Assembly: GCA_027622975.1 (NCBI GenBank)
Contig: JAQBVN010000002.1
Coordinates: forward strand, 62,001-126,000
From: Bacteroidota bacterium
Lineage (GTDB): Bacteria; Bacteroidota; Bacteroidia; Flavobacteriales_D; Sanyastnellaceae
Direction of reading: 5' to 3'
Length of the DNA stretch: 64,000 nt
How positions within the stretch are numbered: position 1 is the stretch's first letter; each line of letters opens with the position of its first letter. The notes under the pieces were generated by a model. That model made no database searches and was not told the origin of the DNA. It saw nothing but the letters and a program-made list of their open reading frames with translations. The position numbers and the translations under genes are program-made. This document shows, piece by piece, positions 1 through 11,093 of this stretch.

Positions 1-223
1 GGAATTGCTTCAAATAGACATTGTCGAGTCCTGTGAGTTCCTCCAAGACCCTTGCAGCAGCGTCTTCCAGGGCCTCGTGTTCCATCACAAAATCTCCCGG
101 AAGAGCCATTTGCAGGTCCTCTTCAGACAGAGGACCTCCCTGGTCCGTGCGTTGTTCAATCAGAAGAAGCGTCAGGCTCTCCCCATCAAATCCAAACAGT
201 ACGCAATCCACACTGATGTCCAT
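1..223 (-). CDS. NUDIX-domain protein, NrtR-like regulator (partial)
   Basis: The first 74 residues of a gene that continues beyond the left edge of the window. The reading frame opens at an ATG with MDISVDCVLFGFDG, followed by LLLIEQR and then ALPGDFV and a segment containing AAARVLEELTG. This is the typical N-terminal half of the NUDIX proteins that carry a C-terminal winged helix (the NrtR group), which often regulate NAD or sugar metabolism; the helix-turn-helix part is not visible here. It is divergent from pfkA across about 229 bases, so it could regulate the sugar genes on its right, but this is only inference from position. It could also be a plain NUDIX hydrolase. Confidence 0.75.
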   Translation of the reverse strand, partial: MDISVDCVLFGFDGESLTLLLIEQRTDQGGPLSEEDLQMALPGDFVMEHEALEDAAARVLEELTGLDNVYLKQF

Positions 224-452
224 GGCAGTTCGTCTTGATCGTTAAATGTTGGTGTTGTTTCGTCTGCAAGTTACAAAGTTGGTGTCTTTTGTACACTTAC
301 AATTGTGTCCAGAACGCCCGCTGGATGTCTTATTCACGACGAATGAATGGCAGTTTGTGCTTTTGTAGTTCGGAAATCCGGCTAGTTTGACGCAAATTTG
401 TCGGCCCTTAGTGTCTTCAATTTTCAGACCATCGGGGAACAACATCTGATTC

Positions 453-2473
<2,021 letters not shown>

Positions 2474-2485
2474 AATTGGAGTGTT

Positions 2486-3352
2486 TTGACCATTCTCATT
2501 GCTGATAGCGGGTCCACCAAATGCGATTGGTTGGCCATCACGGAGTCCGGTTCTGAGCTGGGGGAGTTTCACACCATGGGGTTCAACCCCTACTTCCACG
2601 ATGCCGATTTGGTGGAGAGGGAGATGTTGGCTAACGCCCAGGCAAAGGCCATGGCAGGCCAGGTAGACAAGGTGTTTTTCTACGGGGCAGGCTCGAGTTC
2701 TCCGGCGTTGTGTGCGGTGATTCAGGAAGGGTTGCAGCGCGTGTTTGCAAGGGCCGATGTCCACGTCGGTCATGACCTTGATGGGGCAGCTTACAGCACC
2801 TATACGGGTCAGACTGCCGTGACTTGCATTTTGGGAACAGGCTCAAATTCATGTCGGTTTGATGGAGACCAAGTCACCGAAGAAGTGCCTGCCTTGGCTT
2901 ACATCTTGGGAGATGAAGGGAGTGGAACGTGGTTTGGAAAGAAGTTGCTGACAACCTTCTTATACCACAGACTGCCGCGTGAGCTTCATGAGGACTTCAA
3001 AAGTCAATACGGCATGGACAAGCTCGAGATTATCAGGCGTGTGTACCAAGAGCCCAACGCCAATGTGTTTCTTGCGAGTTTCATGACCTTTTTGGGAAAG
3101 CACAAAGGCCATCCGACCATCCAGGCTTGGTTGGACGAGGGGTTCAAGGCGTTTTTGGACGTCCACGTGGCGTGCTACGCGGATTCTCCAAGGATCCCAA
3201 TTCATTTTGTGGGGAGTGTGGCATATCATTTTCAGGAAGAATTGAAAAAGGCTTGCGACGATCGTGGATACACGGTTGGAAACATCATCAAAAAGCCCAT
3301 TGACGGGCTGGCTCGTTACCACGTTGAATTCATCCTTAACGAAACCCATTGA
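2486..3352 (+). CDS. BadF/BadG-type ATPase, N-acetylglucosamine-kinase-like sugar kinase
   Basis: A 288-residue ASKHA-fold kinase. Phosphate loop 1 is ADSGSTKCDW (from residue 6), and the second is CILGTGSNSCRF, followed by an ILGDEGSG segment typical of the BadF/GlcNAc kinase group in Bacteroidota. The best start is TTG at 2486, which places the phosphate loop at the usual distance from the N-terminus; a GGAG lies just upstream. The stop is one base before the beta-phosphoglucomutase start. Family members phosphorylate GlcNAc or glucose. Given the neighbouring phosphorylase and phosphoglucomutase, I infer that free glucose released by disaccharide phosphorolysis is a plausible substrate; a cell-wall amino sugar is the alternative. 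Confidence 0.85.
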   Translation: MTILIADSGSTKCDWLAITESGSELGEFHTMGFNPYFHDADLVEREMLANAQAKAMAGQVDKVFFYGAGSSSPALCAVIQEGLQRVFARADVHVGHDLDGAAYSTYTGQTAVTCILGTGSNSCRFDGDQVTEEVPALAYILGDEGSGTWFGKKLLTTFLYHRLPRELHEDFKSQYGMDKLEIIRRVYQEPNANVFLASFMTFLGKHKGHPTIQAWLDEGFKAFLDVHVACYADSPRIPIHFVGSVAYHFQEELKKACDDRGYTVGNIIKKPIDGLARYHVEFILNETH

Positions 3353-3353
3353 C

Positions 3354-4019
3354 ATGCGTTTTCCAGCTGCCTGCTTGTTTGACATGGATGGTGTGATTGT
3401 GGATTCCGCAGTTCATCATTTTGAGGCATGGAAGCGTTTGGCGGATGCCTTGAGCATTCCCTTCACGGAAAAAGACAACGAGGCGCTGAAGGGGGTGAGC
3501 AGGGTGGACAGTTTGGAGTACATTCTCGGTCTAGGTCACTTGGTGTTGGATGAGGCGACCAAAGTGAAGTTGATGGACCAAAAAAACGCCCACTACCTGA
3601 GATTGATTGAGGGCATGCGTGCCAAGGACATTCTCCCTGGCGCCAAAGAATTCATTGAGGAGTGCAAGGAGGCTGGTGTGGCCGTGATTTTGGGTTCTTC
3701 CAGTCGAAACGCCCAAATGGTTCTTGACAATGTCGGCCTTGCTCCACTTTTCGATGCAGTTGTCGATGGAAATCACATCACCTTGAGCAAGCCTGATCCA
3801 GAGGTCTTTGTGAAGGGAGCTCAGGCTATGAATGTGGACCCAGCGCAATGTGTGGTGTTCGAAGATGCCGCTTCTGGTGTCCGGGCCGGAAAGGCGGGGG
3901 GATTTGCAGTGGTCGGGTTGGGGGATGAGGCTGTGTTGGGAGAGGCCGATTGGGTGTTGCCTACAATGCAAGGCTTGACGCTTGAACGACTTTGCACAGC
4001 GTTGGGTTGGGTTGATTGA
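3354..4019 (+). CDS. pgmB: Beta-phosphoglucomutase (HAD family)
   Basis: Converts beta-glucose-1-phosphate to glucose-6-phosphate. The 221-residue product starts at the ATG one base after the kinase stop; an open frame extends 90 bases upstream but inside the kinase gene. HAD motif I is FDMDGVIVDS with the nucleophile at Asp10 and acid/base Asp12; the cap has the LKGVSR sequence characteristic of beta-PGM rather than other HAD phosphatases; motif II is in ILGSSSR; motif III is SKPDPEVF; motif IV is FEDAASG. It is followed 16 bases later by a GH65 phosphorylase, the classic producer of its substrate. Confidence 0.92.
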   Translation: MRFPAACLFDMDGVIVDSAVHHFEAWKRLADALSIPFTEKDNEALKGVSRVDSLEYILGLGHLVLDEATKVKLMDQKNAHYLRLIEGMRAKDILPGAKEFIEECKEAGVAVILGSSSRNAQMVLDNVGLAPLFDAVVDGNHITLSKPDPEVFVKGAQAMNVDPAQCVVFEDAASGVRAGKAGGFAVVGLGDEAVLGEADWVLPTMQGLTLERLCTALGWVD

Positions 4020-4035
4020 ATAAAGCCAAAATCAC

Positions 4036-6261
4036 ATGAACAAGTACCTGAGAGCAGAGCCTTGGAGGGTCGTGGAGGAAGGGTTCAATCCCGACAATGC
4101 GAGAAGTTCGGAGAGCATATTCTCCTTGGGCAACGGCCGCTTTGGCCAGCGTGCCAATTTTGAAGAATTGTATTCAGGGGATCACATGGTGGGCCATTAC
4201 GTTGGGGGGGTGTACTACCCCGATCGGACCAAAGTGGGGTGGTGGAAAAATGGGTATCCCGAATATTTTGCCAAGGTTCTCAATGCCACCAATTGGTCTC
4301 GGCTGGCTGTGACCGTGGATGGAGAGTCTGTGGATTTGAACCAAGTGGCGAGTGTGGATCGGTTTGAGCGAGTGCTTGACATGCGACAAGGCTTGCTGCA
4401 ACGACAAGTTGAGGTGACCCTCGGAGGCGGAAAGCGAATTCGGCTTCACACTGAACGCTTCGTGAGCATGGCTCATCCCAACAGGGCGGCCCTTCGCCTC
4501 ACCATTCAAACCTTGGATGATGCGTTGGTGATGGTTCAGCCCCAATTGGATGGCGGAATCACCAACGAAGACAGCAACTGGGATGATGCATTCTGGCGTC
4601 ACGACCACCAATCTTCCCATGTGGATGACGGGACATCGGTGCTTGTCAACACCACCATGAAAACGGAATTCACAGTGGCGACTGCCCAAGCCCTTGGCAG
4701 TGCATCGGGCGCTTGGACGGCAGAAGAGGGTTCTCGATGGGTTGGATTGAGCCAAGGATGGGAACTGCATGCAGGAGAAGAGGTGGTGGTCGAAAAATTT
4801 GTGGGCCTCGTAAGTTCCATGCATTCCCCGGCAGCCCAATGCAAAGACAGGGCCTTGGAGGAAGCCAAAGAAGGAAGGCGTCGGGGCTTTGACCAAGAAC
4901 GAGAGGACCACATCCAGGCATGGGCTGGAATTTGGTCGCTTGGAGACATCGAAATTGAGGGTGATGTGGAGGCACAGCAAGCCATTCGCTTCAACATCTT
5001 TCATTTGAACCAAACCTACAGGGGAGACGATGCCCGGCTGAACATCGGTCCCAAGGGGTTCACAGGAGAGAAATATGGCGGGGCATCCTATTGGGATACG
5101 GAGGCTTATTGTTTGCCTTTTTTCTTGGGAACCCATCCCCCAGAGGTTTCAGAGAATCTGTTGAGATACCGTCACAATCAGCTGGGCAAGGCCATTGAAA
5201 ATGCACAGAAGTTAGGTTTCACAGGCGGTGCCGCGTTGTATCCGATGGTGACGATGAACGGTGAGGAATGCCACAATGAGTGGGAAATCACCTTCGAAGA
5301 AATTCACAGAAACGGAGCCATCGTGCTTGCCTTGCGCAACCACTTCAACTACACCGGAAATGACACGTATCTGTCCAAAGAGGGAGTCGAAGTGGCAACG
5401 GCGGTCGCGAGGTTTTGGGCGCAAAGGGTTCATTGGTCGACGGACAAGGAAGCCTTTGTCATGCTTGGGGTCACCGGACCCAATGAGTACGAGAACAACG
5501 TCAACAACAATTGGTACACCAATGTTTTGGCCGCTTGGTGCCTTCGGTTTGCCGCTGAGCTGACCAGTCGGTACGGCGGGGATGCCACCCCTGAGGAATG
5601 TGAAGCGTGGTGCCACATTGCTGACCAGATGTACTTTCCTTTGAGTCAAGGGGGAATCATCAAATTGCAACAGGACGGGTTCTTGGACAAGGAATTGGTT
5701 CCTGCGGCTTCTCTCCAACCTGGGGAACGCCCGATCAATCAACATTGGTCTTGGGACCGAATCCTCCGTTCATGCTTCATCAAGCAGGCTGATGTGCTTC
5801 AAGGTTTTTATTTCTTTCCTGACGACTTTACCCAGGAGGAGCTACGAGCCAACTTTGATTACTACGAGCCCATGACGGTTCATGAAAGCAGTTTGTCTCC
5901 CTGTGTTCACGCCATTTTGGCGGCCAAACTAGGCATGGAGGACAAGGCCGTGGAAATGTACTTGCGCACATCGAGGCTCGACCTCGATGATTACAATGCC
6001 GAAGCGTATCAAGGACTGCACATCACATCCATGGCAGGGACATGGATGTCTGTGGTCGAAGGCTTTGGCGGTTTTCGGGTCTTGGAAGGGGTGCCTCATT
6101 TTGACACAATGTTGCCCAAGTCGTGGAACGCGTTTTCCTTCAACATCCAGTTCCGTGGACGTGTGATTCAGGTCCGGGTAGAGGCAGACCAAACCCACGT
6201 GACCACCATCCAAGGCGATTCCTTGGAGGTGGTGGTCAACGGGGAGCGAATGCTCGTTTGA
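4036..6261 (+). CDS. GH65 glycoside phosphorylase, probable maltose phosphorylase
   Basis: Cytosolic inverting phosphorylase of family GH65 (741 residues, normal length). The N-terminal super-sandwich domain has SIFSLGNGRFGQR (about residues 27-39); the (alpha/alpha)6 barrel carries the WDTEAY segment and the general acid Glu484 in GPNEYENNVNNNWYTN; a late HESSLSP motif (about residue 615) is also typical of the family. No signal peptide. GH65 enzymes act on maltose, kojibiose, nigerose or trehalose; pairing with pgmB and a sugar kinase makes maltose phosphorylase the best guess: maltose plus phosphate gives beta-glucose-1-phosphate and glucose. Substrate specificity cannot be read from the sequence with certainty. 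No SusC/SusD transporter is adjacent in this window. Confidence 0.88.
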   Translation: MNKYLRAEPWRVVEEGFNPDNARSSESIFSLGNGRFGQRANFEELYSGDHMVGHYVGGVYYPDRTKVGWWKNGYPEYFAKVLNATNWSRLAVTVDGESVDLNQVASVDRFERVLDMRQGLLQRQVEVTLGGGKRIRLHTERFVSMAHPNRAALRLTIQTLDDALVMVQPQLDGGITNEDSNWDDAFWRHDHQSSHVDDGTSVLVNTTMKTEFTVATAQALGSASGAWTAEEGSRWVGLSQGWELHAGEEVVVEKFVGLVSSMHSPAAQCKDRALEEAKEGRRRGFDQEREDHIQAWAGIWSLGDIEIEGDVEAQQAIRFNIFHLNQTYRGDDARLNIGPKGFTGEKYGGASYWDTEAYCLPFFLGTHPPEVSENLLRYRHNQLGKAIENAQKLGFTGGAALYPMVTMNGEECHNEWEITFEEIHRNGAIVLALRNHFNYTGNDTYLSKEGVEVATAVARFWAQRVHWSTDKEAFVMLGVTGPNEYENNVNNNWYTNVLAAWCLRFAAELTSRYGGDATPEECEAWCHIADQMYFPLSQGGIIKLQQDGFLDKELVPAASLQPGERPINQHWSWDRILRSCFIKQADVLQGFYFFPDDFTQEELRANFDYYEPMTVHESSLSPCVHAILAAKLGMEDKAVEMYLRTSRLDLDDYNAEAYQGLHITSMAGTWMSVVEGFGGFRVLEGVPHFDTMLPKSWNAFSFNIQFRGRVIQVRVEADQTHVTTIQGDSLEVVVNGERMLV

Positions 6262-6291
6262 TTCATTGCAGAGATGGGTCGTTGAGCGGCG

Positions 6292-6972
6292 TCAATCCGC
6301 CCAAGTGCTGTTGGCACCTCCAGGGGAGCCTCCCAGAGCATTGGATCCTGCCCAAGAGTCCGGCAAACTGTTGTCGTACGGAATGCCCTTCCACTCCAGG
6401 GATGACCCAAAGCCGTCGGCCTCGTTTGTCCAGCCATTGGTGTCGCTGTAAGTGACAATGTCGGCTTCCGTGCCATCGGGTCTCAAGAGCCGAATGGTTT
6501 CTCCGCTGTTGTGAAGGCTCGAGGCTCCGCTCCATTCGAACAAGGGAATGAAGGGATTCAAGAGTGCGGCATACGTGGCTGTGTCATTGGCGGTCACCAG
6601 AAATCCTCCAGCCGGAATCATCGTTCCCTCAGGAAAAGTCACGTCGATTCCATCCGCCAAGGAATATCCTGAGACGGAAATGGAAAAGGGGTGAGGGTTC
6701 ATGAGTTCCACAAATTCATACTGGCTGTCGTTGCCTTGTTGGCTGCTCGGATTGTAGTGGATTTCGGAAATCACGGGATCCATGGCGCTCGCTTCGTCGC
6801 AGGTGATTCCATAATTGCTCAGCACAATCATCAAGTCCTCATTGTCAACGGTTTGATTACCATTCAAATCGGCTTCACATTGGCCCATCATTGGGTTCGT
6901 GTGGAACGTCAATCCCAGCATGGCGGCCAAGAATTGTCCGGCCCATGTCAACTGTAAAGTGTGGTCATTCAT
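6292..6972 (-). CDS. Secreted lamin-tail-domain protein with EF-hand/dockerin-like segment
   Basis: A 226-residue exported protein. A hydrophobic N-terminal stretch (about residues 8-27) ends before Gln-Cys. Directly after it is a calcium-loop-like element, ADLNGNQTVDNEDLMIVLSN followed by YGITC, resembling half of a type I dockerin. Residues about 66-200 form a lamin-tail (LTD) fold: SEIHYNPSS, YEFVELMNP, GYSLADG, IPAGGFLV, LRPDGTEADIVTYSD. LTD domains in secreted bacterial proteins are often linked to nucleases or surface proteins, but no catalytic domain is present. It is the last gene of a minus-strand run. Its function is unknown. Confidence 0.75.
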   Translation of the reverse strand: MNDHTLQLTWAGQFLAAMLGLTFHTNPMMGQCEADLNGNQTVDNEDLMIVLSNYGITCDEASAMDPVISEIHYNPSSQQGNDSQYEFVELMNPHPFSISVSGYSLADGIDVTFPEGTMIPAGGFLVTANDTATYAALLNPFIPLFEWSGASSLHNSGETIRLLRPDGTEADIVTYSDTNGWTNEADGFGSSLEWKGIPYDNSLPDSWAGSNALGGSPGGANSTWAD

Positions 6973-7046
6973 CCTTTTTTTTGAGGACGAATAGAAGGCA
7001 CAAGATTCCTTGCTGGACGGGCTGTTTGTGGGCGTGGGCTACAGCT

Positions 7047-7811
7047 TCATATGCGCCATGTCAGGGACACTGGACAATGATCGCTTCCATGGATGTCAGT
7101 GTGAATTTCGGGGAAGTCGACTTGGGCGAGTGCACGGCTGCTCACCAGCATGTAATCCAAACGCCATCCGACGTTTTTTTCACGGGCTCCACCCCGGTAG
7201 CTCCACCAGGAATATTTGACCTTGCCAGGGTGTGCCTGACGCCAAGTATCGACAAAGCCGGCTTCCAACAGGGCGGTCATTCCATCGATCTCATCTTGGG
7301 TATAACCAGGTGTCTTGTTGTAGTTGGCTTCGGGGCGCGCCAAATCGATGGGTGCATGGGCGACGTTCAGATCACCGCAACAAACCACAGGTTTGTCCTT
7401 GTCAAGTTCTGAGAGATAGTCGCGAAAAGCAGCATCCCATGCCTTTCGAAAAGGCAGACGCTTCAGGCCCGAAGAGGAATTTGGGGTGTACACTGTGACA
7501 AAGTGAAAGCTGGGAAACTCGGCGCGTAGCACGCGGCCCTCCTGATCAAAATCGGGCACGCCGATGCCAGCCTGAACGGACATGGGAGTGGTTCTGGTGA
7601 GAATGGCCGTACCTGAATACCCCTTTTTTTCGGCGGACGATGAAAACAACTCATAGCCATCCAACCCAAACAAGGCTGCACGAACCTGATCCTCCTGGGC
7701 CTTGGTCTCTTGGAGCCCCATGACATCGGGCGCAAGGCAGGCCAGTGACTGTTCGAAGTCCTTTGTGACAATGGCACGAAGGCCGTTTACATTCCAACTA
7801 GTCAGTCGCAT
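7047..7811 (-). CDS. xth: Exodeoxyribonuclease III
   Basis: AP endonuclease and 3'-5' exonuclease of base excision repair, 254 residues. It begins MRLTSWNVNGLRAI, the usual N-terminus; an in-frame upstream ATG would add 11 residues lying inside the preceding gene and is less likely. Key elements are Glu in LQETKA (metal ligand), CCGDLNVAH (catalytic Asp and Asn), WRLDYML and the terminal GSDHCPVSL with the catalytic His. The start codon overlaps the end of the ATE-like gene by about 10 bases, so the two are probably translationally coupled. Confidence 0.95.
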   Translation of the reverse strand: MRLTSWNVNGLRAIVTKDFEQSLACLAPDVMGLQETKAQEDQVRAALFGLDGYELFSSSAEKKGYSGTAILTRTTPMSVQAGIGVPDFDQEGRVLRAEFPSFHFVTVYTPNSSSGLKRLPFRKAWDAAFRDYLSELDKDKPVVCCGDLNVAHAPIDLARPEANYNKTPGYTQDEIDGMTALLEAGFVDTWRQAHPGKVKYSWWSYRGGAREKNVGWRLDYMLVSSRALAQVDFPEIHTDIHGSDHCPVSLTWRI

Positions 7812-8884
7812 GGGCACAGAATGGCATCGGGTCGTTCCTTCCAACGTTCCACGAGTTGCATCACCTCGAGGAGGTCGCCGTGGGCGAGCAAGGTGTCGCC
7901 AGTTTGGTACAAATGATTGAGATACACACGACTGTTTTTAAATTCCTGGGAGGGTTCCATGTTCAGGAATTGGGAAGCGTCGGGGCATGGGTGGATATGC
8001 ATCATGGTGTACCCACGAACCTCAGGATCAAACCCCAAAACGACCATGCCTTCCACATCATGACCAATTTCAATTGGCATGGGGAGTCGAAGAAAGAATG
8101 CGCTCCAAGGTCCCATGTATCCCATGCTGAAATAGGGGTAGAGCCATGGACGGTGGGAAACACCCATCTTCAGAAGCGCTTCCTTCAGTTCCTCGGTGGC
8201 CTGATGGATCAGGCTGGAGGTGGTGCTTGAAGGGTCAAAATTCTCGAGTTTGGCCCAGCGCTTGTTTGCGGTGTAGTGCTCCATGGGGCCCAACCGAAGT
8301 TTGTAATCGAAATCAGAGGTTTGGTCCAGAACGTAGCCGGGATAGAACCACTTTCTGCCCGTGTATACCCCATATTCCGCCTCCTTGAGCAACGTGTACA
8401 TACCCAGGCTGAATCGGCCGTACTCATCGTCAAACAAGCCCAGCAAACTGGCCATACTTTGATCACCCAAGTCGAAGTAGCTGACGGCAATCAAGCGATC
8501 ACCGTCATACACGCAAACCTCCCGTGTGTCGAAGACGGTTCCTTGAAATCCAGCATTCAAATAGTCCGTCAATGAGTTGTGAATGAAACCCTTGAATCTC
8601 CGTTTGTGCCTTTGATACAAGGCCTCTTTGGCGGAGTTGGGTTGGGCGTGACCGTAAATCACGTCAAACCGAGATTCCACCCTCCGCATGATCTTGCGCT
8701 GTCGCGCTGTCGGTTCATATGTGGACAGGTTCAACCGAATGTTGACCACACTGAACATGCGTTCCTCCAAACAGAGGAGGTCCATTTTGTAGAGCATCAC
8801 AGACCCCCGGAACCAACCCGAAGCGAGATACTGGTCGTACCTGCTTCGTGACAAACTTCTGGGAAAGTGGGTCTGGACGAGCAT
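7802..8884 (-). CDS. ATE-like aminoacyl-tRNA-protein transferase
   Basis: A 360-residue protein resembling arginyl-tRNA-protein transferases (ATE/Bpt, GNAT-like fold), which add an amino acid to protein N-termini to create N-degrons. The N-terminal part has GWFRGSVMLYK, matching the position of the ATE N domain but without its Cys pairs. The C-terminal ATE domain begins RQRKIMRRVESRF and continues with YQRHKRRFKGF, VYDGDRLIAVSYFDLGD, SLGMYTLLKEAEY and WFYPGYVL, in the usual order. It lies 36 bases after an aldehyde dehydrogenase and overlaps xth. ClpS, the bacterial N-degron adaptor, is encoded about 5 kb away. Which amino acid it transfers, and to which N-terminal residues, is not visible. 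Confidence 0.78.
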   Translation of the reverse strand: MLVQTHFPRSLSRSRYDQYLASGWFRGSVMLYKMDLLCLEERMFSVVNIRLNLSTYEPTARQRKIMRRVESRFDVIYGHAQPNSAKEALYQRHKRRFKGFIHNSLTDYLNAGFQGTVFDTREVCVYDGDRLIAVSYFDLGDQSMASLLGLFDDEYGRFSLGMYTLLKEAEYGVYTGRKWFYPGYVLDQTSDFDYKLRLGPMEHYTANKRWAKLENFDPSSTTSSLIHQATEELKEALLKMGVSHRPWLYPYFSMGYMGPWSAFFLRLPMPIEIGHDVEGMVVLGFDPEVRGYTMMHIHPCPDASQFLNMEPSQEFKNSRVYLNHLYQTGDTLLAHGDLLEVMQLVERWKERPDAILCPCD

Positions 8885-8920
8885 GTCACGAAGGTAGAGT
8901 TTGCAAGGGGTGCTTCGACG

Positions 8921-10324
8921 TCACAACCACTTTTGAACGGTACGAACCAACCACAAACTGCGACGATTGAAGGGAGGGAAGGTCAAGGGCAGAATGTTGA
9001 ATCTCGAGCGCTGTGCCACCACAGAACGTTCGTTGGAAAACTGTCGGAATCCACTGAGCCCGCCTGTGCGACCCATGCCACTGTTTTGAATGCCTCCAAA
9101 GGGAAGTTCAGGCTGGGCCACCTGGACAATGACCTCGTTGATGCCTGTGGTTCCCGCCCTTGTCGACCGCATCAATTCATCAATGTTTTGGGAGTCTTGA
9201 GAAAAGATGTACAAGGCAAGCGGGTGGGGGTGATGGGCTAACAAAGCGTCTCTTTCCTCGCGACTTTTGTACCGAAGGATGGGAAGAACAGGGCCAAATA
9301 TTTCTTCCTGCATCACCTTCATGTCGGGGCGACAACCGTCCAAAAGTGTCGGTGCAATGCGTCGTTCCTCGGCATCCCATGTACCGCCATGCACGCAAGT
9401 GGCACCTTGATTGATGGCGTCCTCAATCAGGCCCACCACCCGTTGAAAGTGGTGATCGTTGACCATTTTTGAACGGTGTGGACTCATCATTTCATGCTGG
9501 CCATCTGTCCCTCCGTACATGGCGCTGATTCGTTTGGACAGTTGTTGGATGAGGTCATCGGCAACGGCGTCATCCACCACCAAGTAGTCAGGGGCTATGC
9601 AGACTTGACCATTGTTCAAGCATTTGCCCCAAGCCAAACGCCTGCTGGCATCGCCCACATGAGCAGTCTTGTCCACGATGGCCGGACTTTTGCCCCCCAA
9701 TTCCAAGGTGAGAGAAGCCAGGTTGTCAGCGGCGGCCCGCATGACGAGCTTCCCAATTTGGGTTCCTCCCGTGAAACAGATGTGTTGAAAGGGCAGGGTC
9801 GTCAACTTCGCACTAACCTCTGGGCCGCCTAAAACCACAGCAGCGGTCGATTCTGGGAGGGCGTCCTTGACAATTCTTTGAAGCACTTGGGCGGTTTGCG
9901 GGGTGTGCTCAGAAGGTTTGACCACGACACGGTTTCCGGCAGCAAGCGCACTCACCAATGGACGAAGGGTCAGCATGACAGGAAAATTCCACGGAGAAAT
10001 CACAAGGACCTGTCCTTTGGGCTCGGCGTGAATGAAAGAACGCGTTCCAATCATGGCCAAGGGAGTGCTGGTCGCGCGAGGCGCCATCCAACCACGAAGG
10101 TGCTTTAGGGCAAACTTGATTTCAGTCTTGATGGGATAGATTTCATGCAAATGAACCTCCACCCGTGGTTTGCCCAAATCGTCATGAAGCGCATCGATGA
10201 GCGCTTCCTCATGGTTCAAAATGGAAGACCAAAGAGCCCTCAAGTGCTCCTTGCGTTGTGCCAGCGTCGGCGCAGAAGCCACGTGATCACGGTGTAGTTG
10301 GAACAAAGCGTTGATGTTGTCCAT
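8921..10324 (-). CDS. Aldehyde dehydrogenase, class 3-like (NAD(P)-dependent)
   Basis: Oxidises aldehydes to acids; 467 residues, the length of the class 3 (fatty/aromatic aldehyde) branch. Motifs: SPWNFPVMLTLRP with Asn113, KPSEHTP, FTGGTQIGK, general base Glu208 in LELGGKSP, catalytic Cys242 in NNGQVCIAPDY, and the late EEIFGPVLPI. The C-terminus SGMGRTGGLSGFRQFSNERSV is characteristic of the fatty aldehyde subgroup. It starts about 50 bases after coaE and precedes the ATE-like gene on the same strand. The physiological aldehyde is unknown; detoxification of lipid-derived aldehydes is a family-based guess. Confidence 0.92.
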   Translation of the reverse strand: MDNINALFQLHRDHVASAPTLAQRKEHLRALWSSILNHEEALIDALHDDLGKPRVEVHLHEIYPIKTEIKFALKHLRGWMAPRATSTPLAMIGTRSFIHAEPKGQVLVISPWNFPVMLTLRPLVSALAAGNRVVVKPSEHTPQTAQVLQRIVKDALPESTAAVVLGGPEVSAKLTTLPFQHICFTGGTQIGKLVMRAAADNLASLTLELGGKSPAIVDKTAHVGDASRRLAWGKCLNNGQVCIAPDYLVVDDAVADDLIQQLSKRISAMYGGTDGQHEMMSPHRSKMVNDHHFQRVVGLIEDAINQGATCVHGGTWDAEERRIAPTLLDGCRPDMKVMQEEIFGPVLPILRYKSREERDALLAHHPHPLALYIFSQDSQNIDELMRSTRAGTTGINEVIVQVAQPELPFGGIQNSGMGRTGGLSGFRQFSNERSVVAQRSRFNILPLTFPPFNRRSLWLVRTVQKWL

Positions 10325-10373
10325 GGACGTTGCTGTTGATGTGGAAAGGTAAGTTCATCAGAAGGCCGCAAGT

Positions 10374-11018
10374 TCAAGCCTTGACCTTTTGCATCATGCG
10401 TTGGTGCAACGCGAGAACCTGTGCCAAAAGTGGCCGACCATCGTTTTCAATGACAAAGTCGGCATGCCGTGCCCGTTCTTCCCGAGACCATTGGAGGGAC
10501 ATGCGTCGCAGGACATCCTCCTTTGTCCGGGCTTCTGATCCCGGCCGATGCAAGGCACGTTGAATCCGAAGGGCCTCAGGGGCTTCGACTGTCGCGGTCC
10601 AATCGCATCCCTCATGGGTTCCTGATTCAAACAAAATGGCGGCCTCACGCACGATGTACGATGCGCCCACTCCATGTGAAGTGCACCAAACGTCAAAGAC
10701 ACGGGACACAGCGGGATGAACTTTGCTTTCAAGCCAAAGCTTGGCCTCGTCATCCGTGAAAATCAAAGCCGCAAGTTTGGCTCTGTCGAGGTCGTACGCA
10801 CGCCCATCAGCGTCTGTCAATGCGTAATCTTCACCCCATTGATTCAGGACCGCTTCCCGGAGAATGGCATCGGACCGATACAGCGATTTGGCAGCCGCGT
10901 CCGCATCCCACACGGGAACCCCGAAGGCCTGGAGCATCTTTCCGACCAAGGATTTGCCTGCGGCCATTCCTCCGGTTAGTCCGAGGACCAAAGGTCGAGT
11001 CTCATGCGAGTTGGGCAT
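10374..11018 (-). CDS. coaE: Dephospho-CoA kinase
   Basis: Last step of coenzyme A synthesis: phosphorylation of dephospho-CoA. The 214-residue product begins MPNSHETRPLVLGLTGGMAAGKS with a P-loop at residues 14-21, followed by DADAAAKSLY, the DLDRAKLAALIF segment and HPAVSRVF, all typical of CoaE; the lid region LHRPGSEARTKEDVLRRMSLQ is present. An open frame continues far upstream but lies antisense to rpe, so the ATG at 11018 is chosen. It is divergent from rpe with a 75-base shared upstream region. Confidence 0.94.
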   Translation of the reverse strand: MPNSHETRPLVLGLTGGMAAGKSLVGKMLQAFGVPVWDADAAAKSLYRSDAILREAVLNQWGEDYALTDADGRAYDLDRAKLAALIFTDDEAKLWLESKVHPAVSRVFDVWCTSHGVGASYIVREAAILFESGTHEGCDWTATVEAPEALRIQRALHRPGSEARTKEDVLRRMSLQWSREERARHADFVIENDGRPLLAQVLALHQRMMQKVKA

Positions 11019-11093
11019 GATGCAAAGGTGCACCTTCTTCACATCTTGCCCACAAGGCTTCGCAAATCTCGAGGAGTTCATGACCTTTGTTCC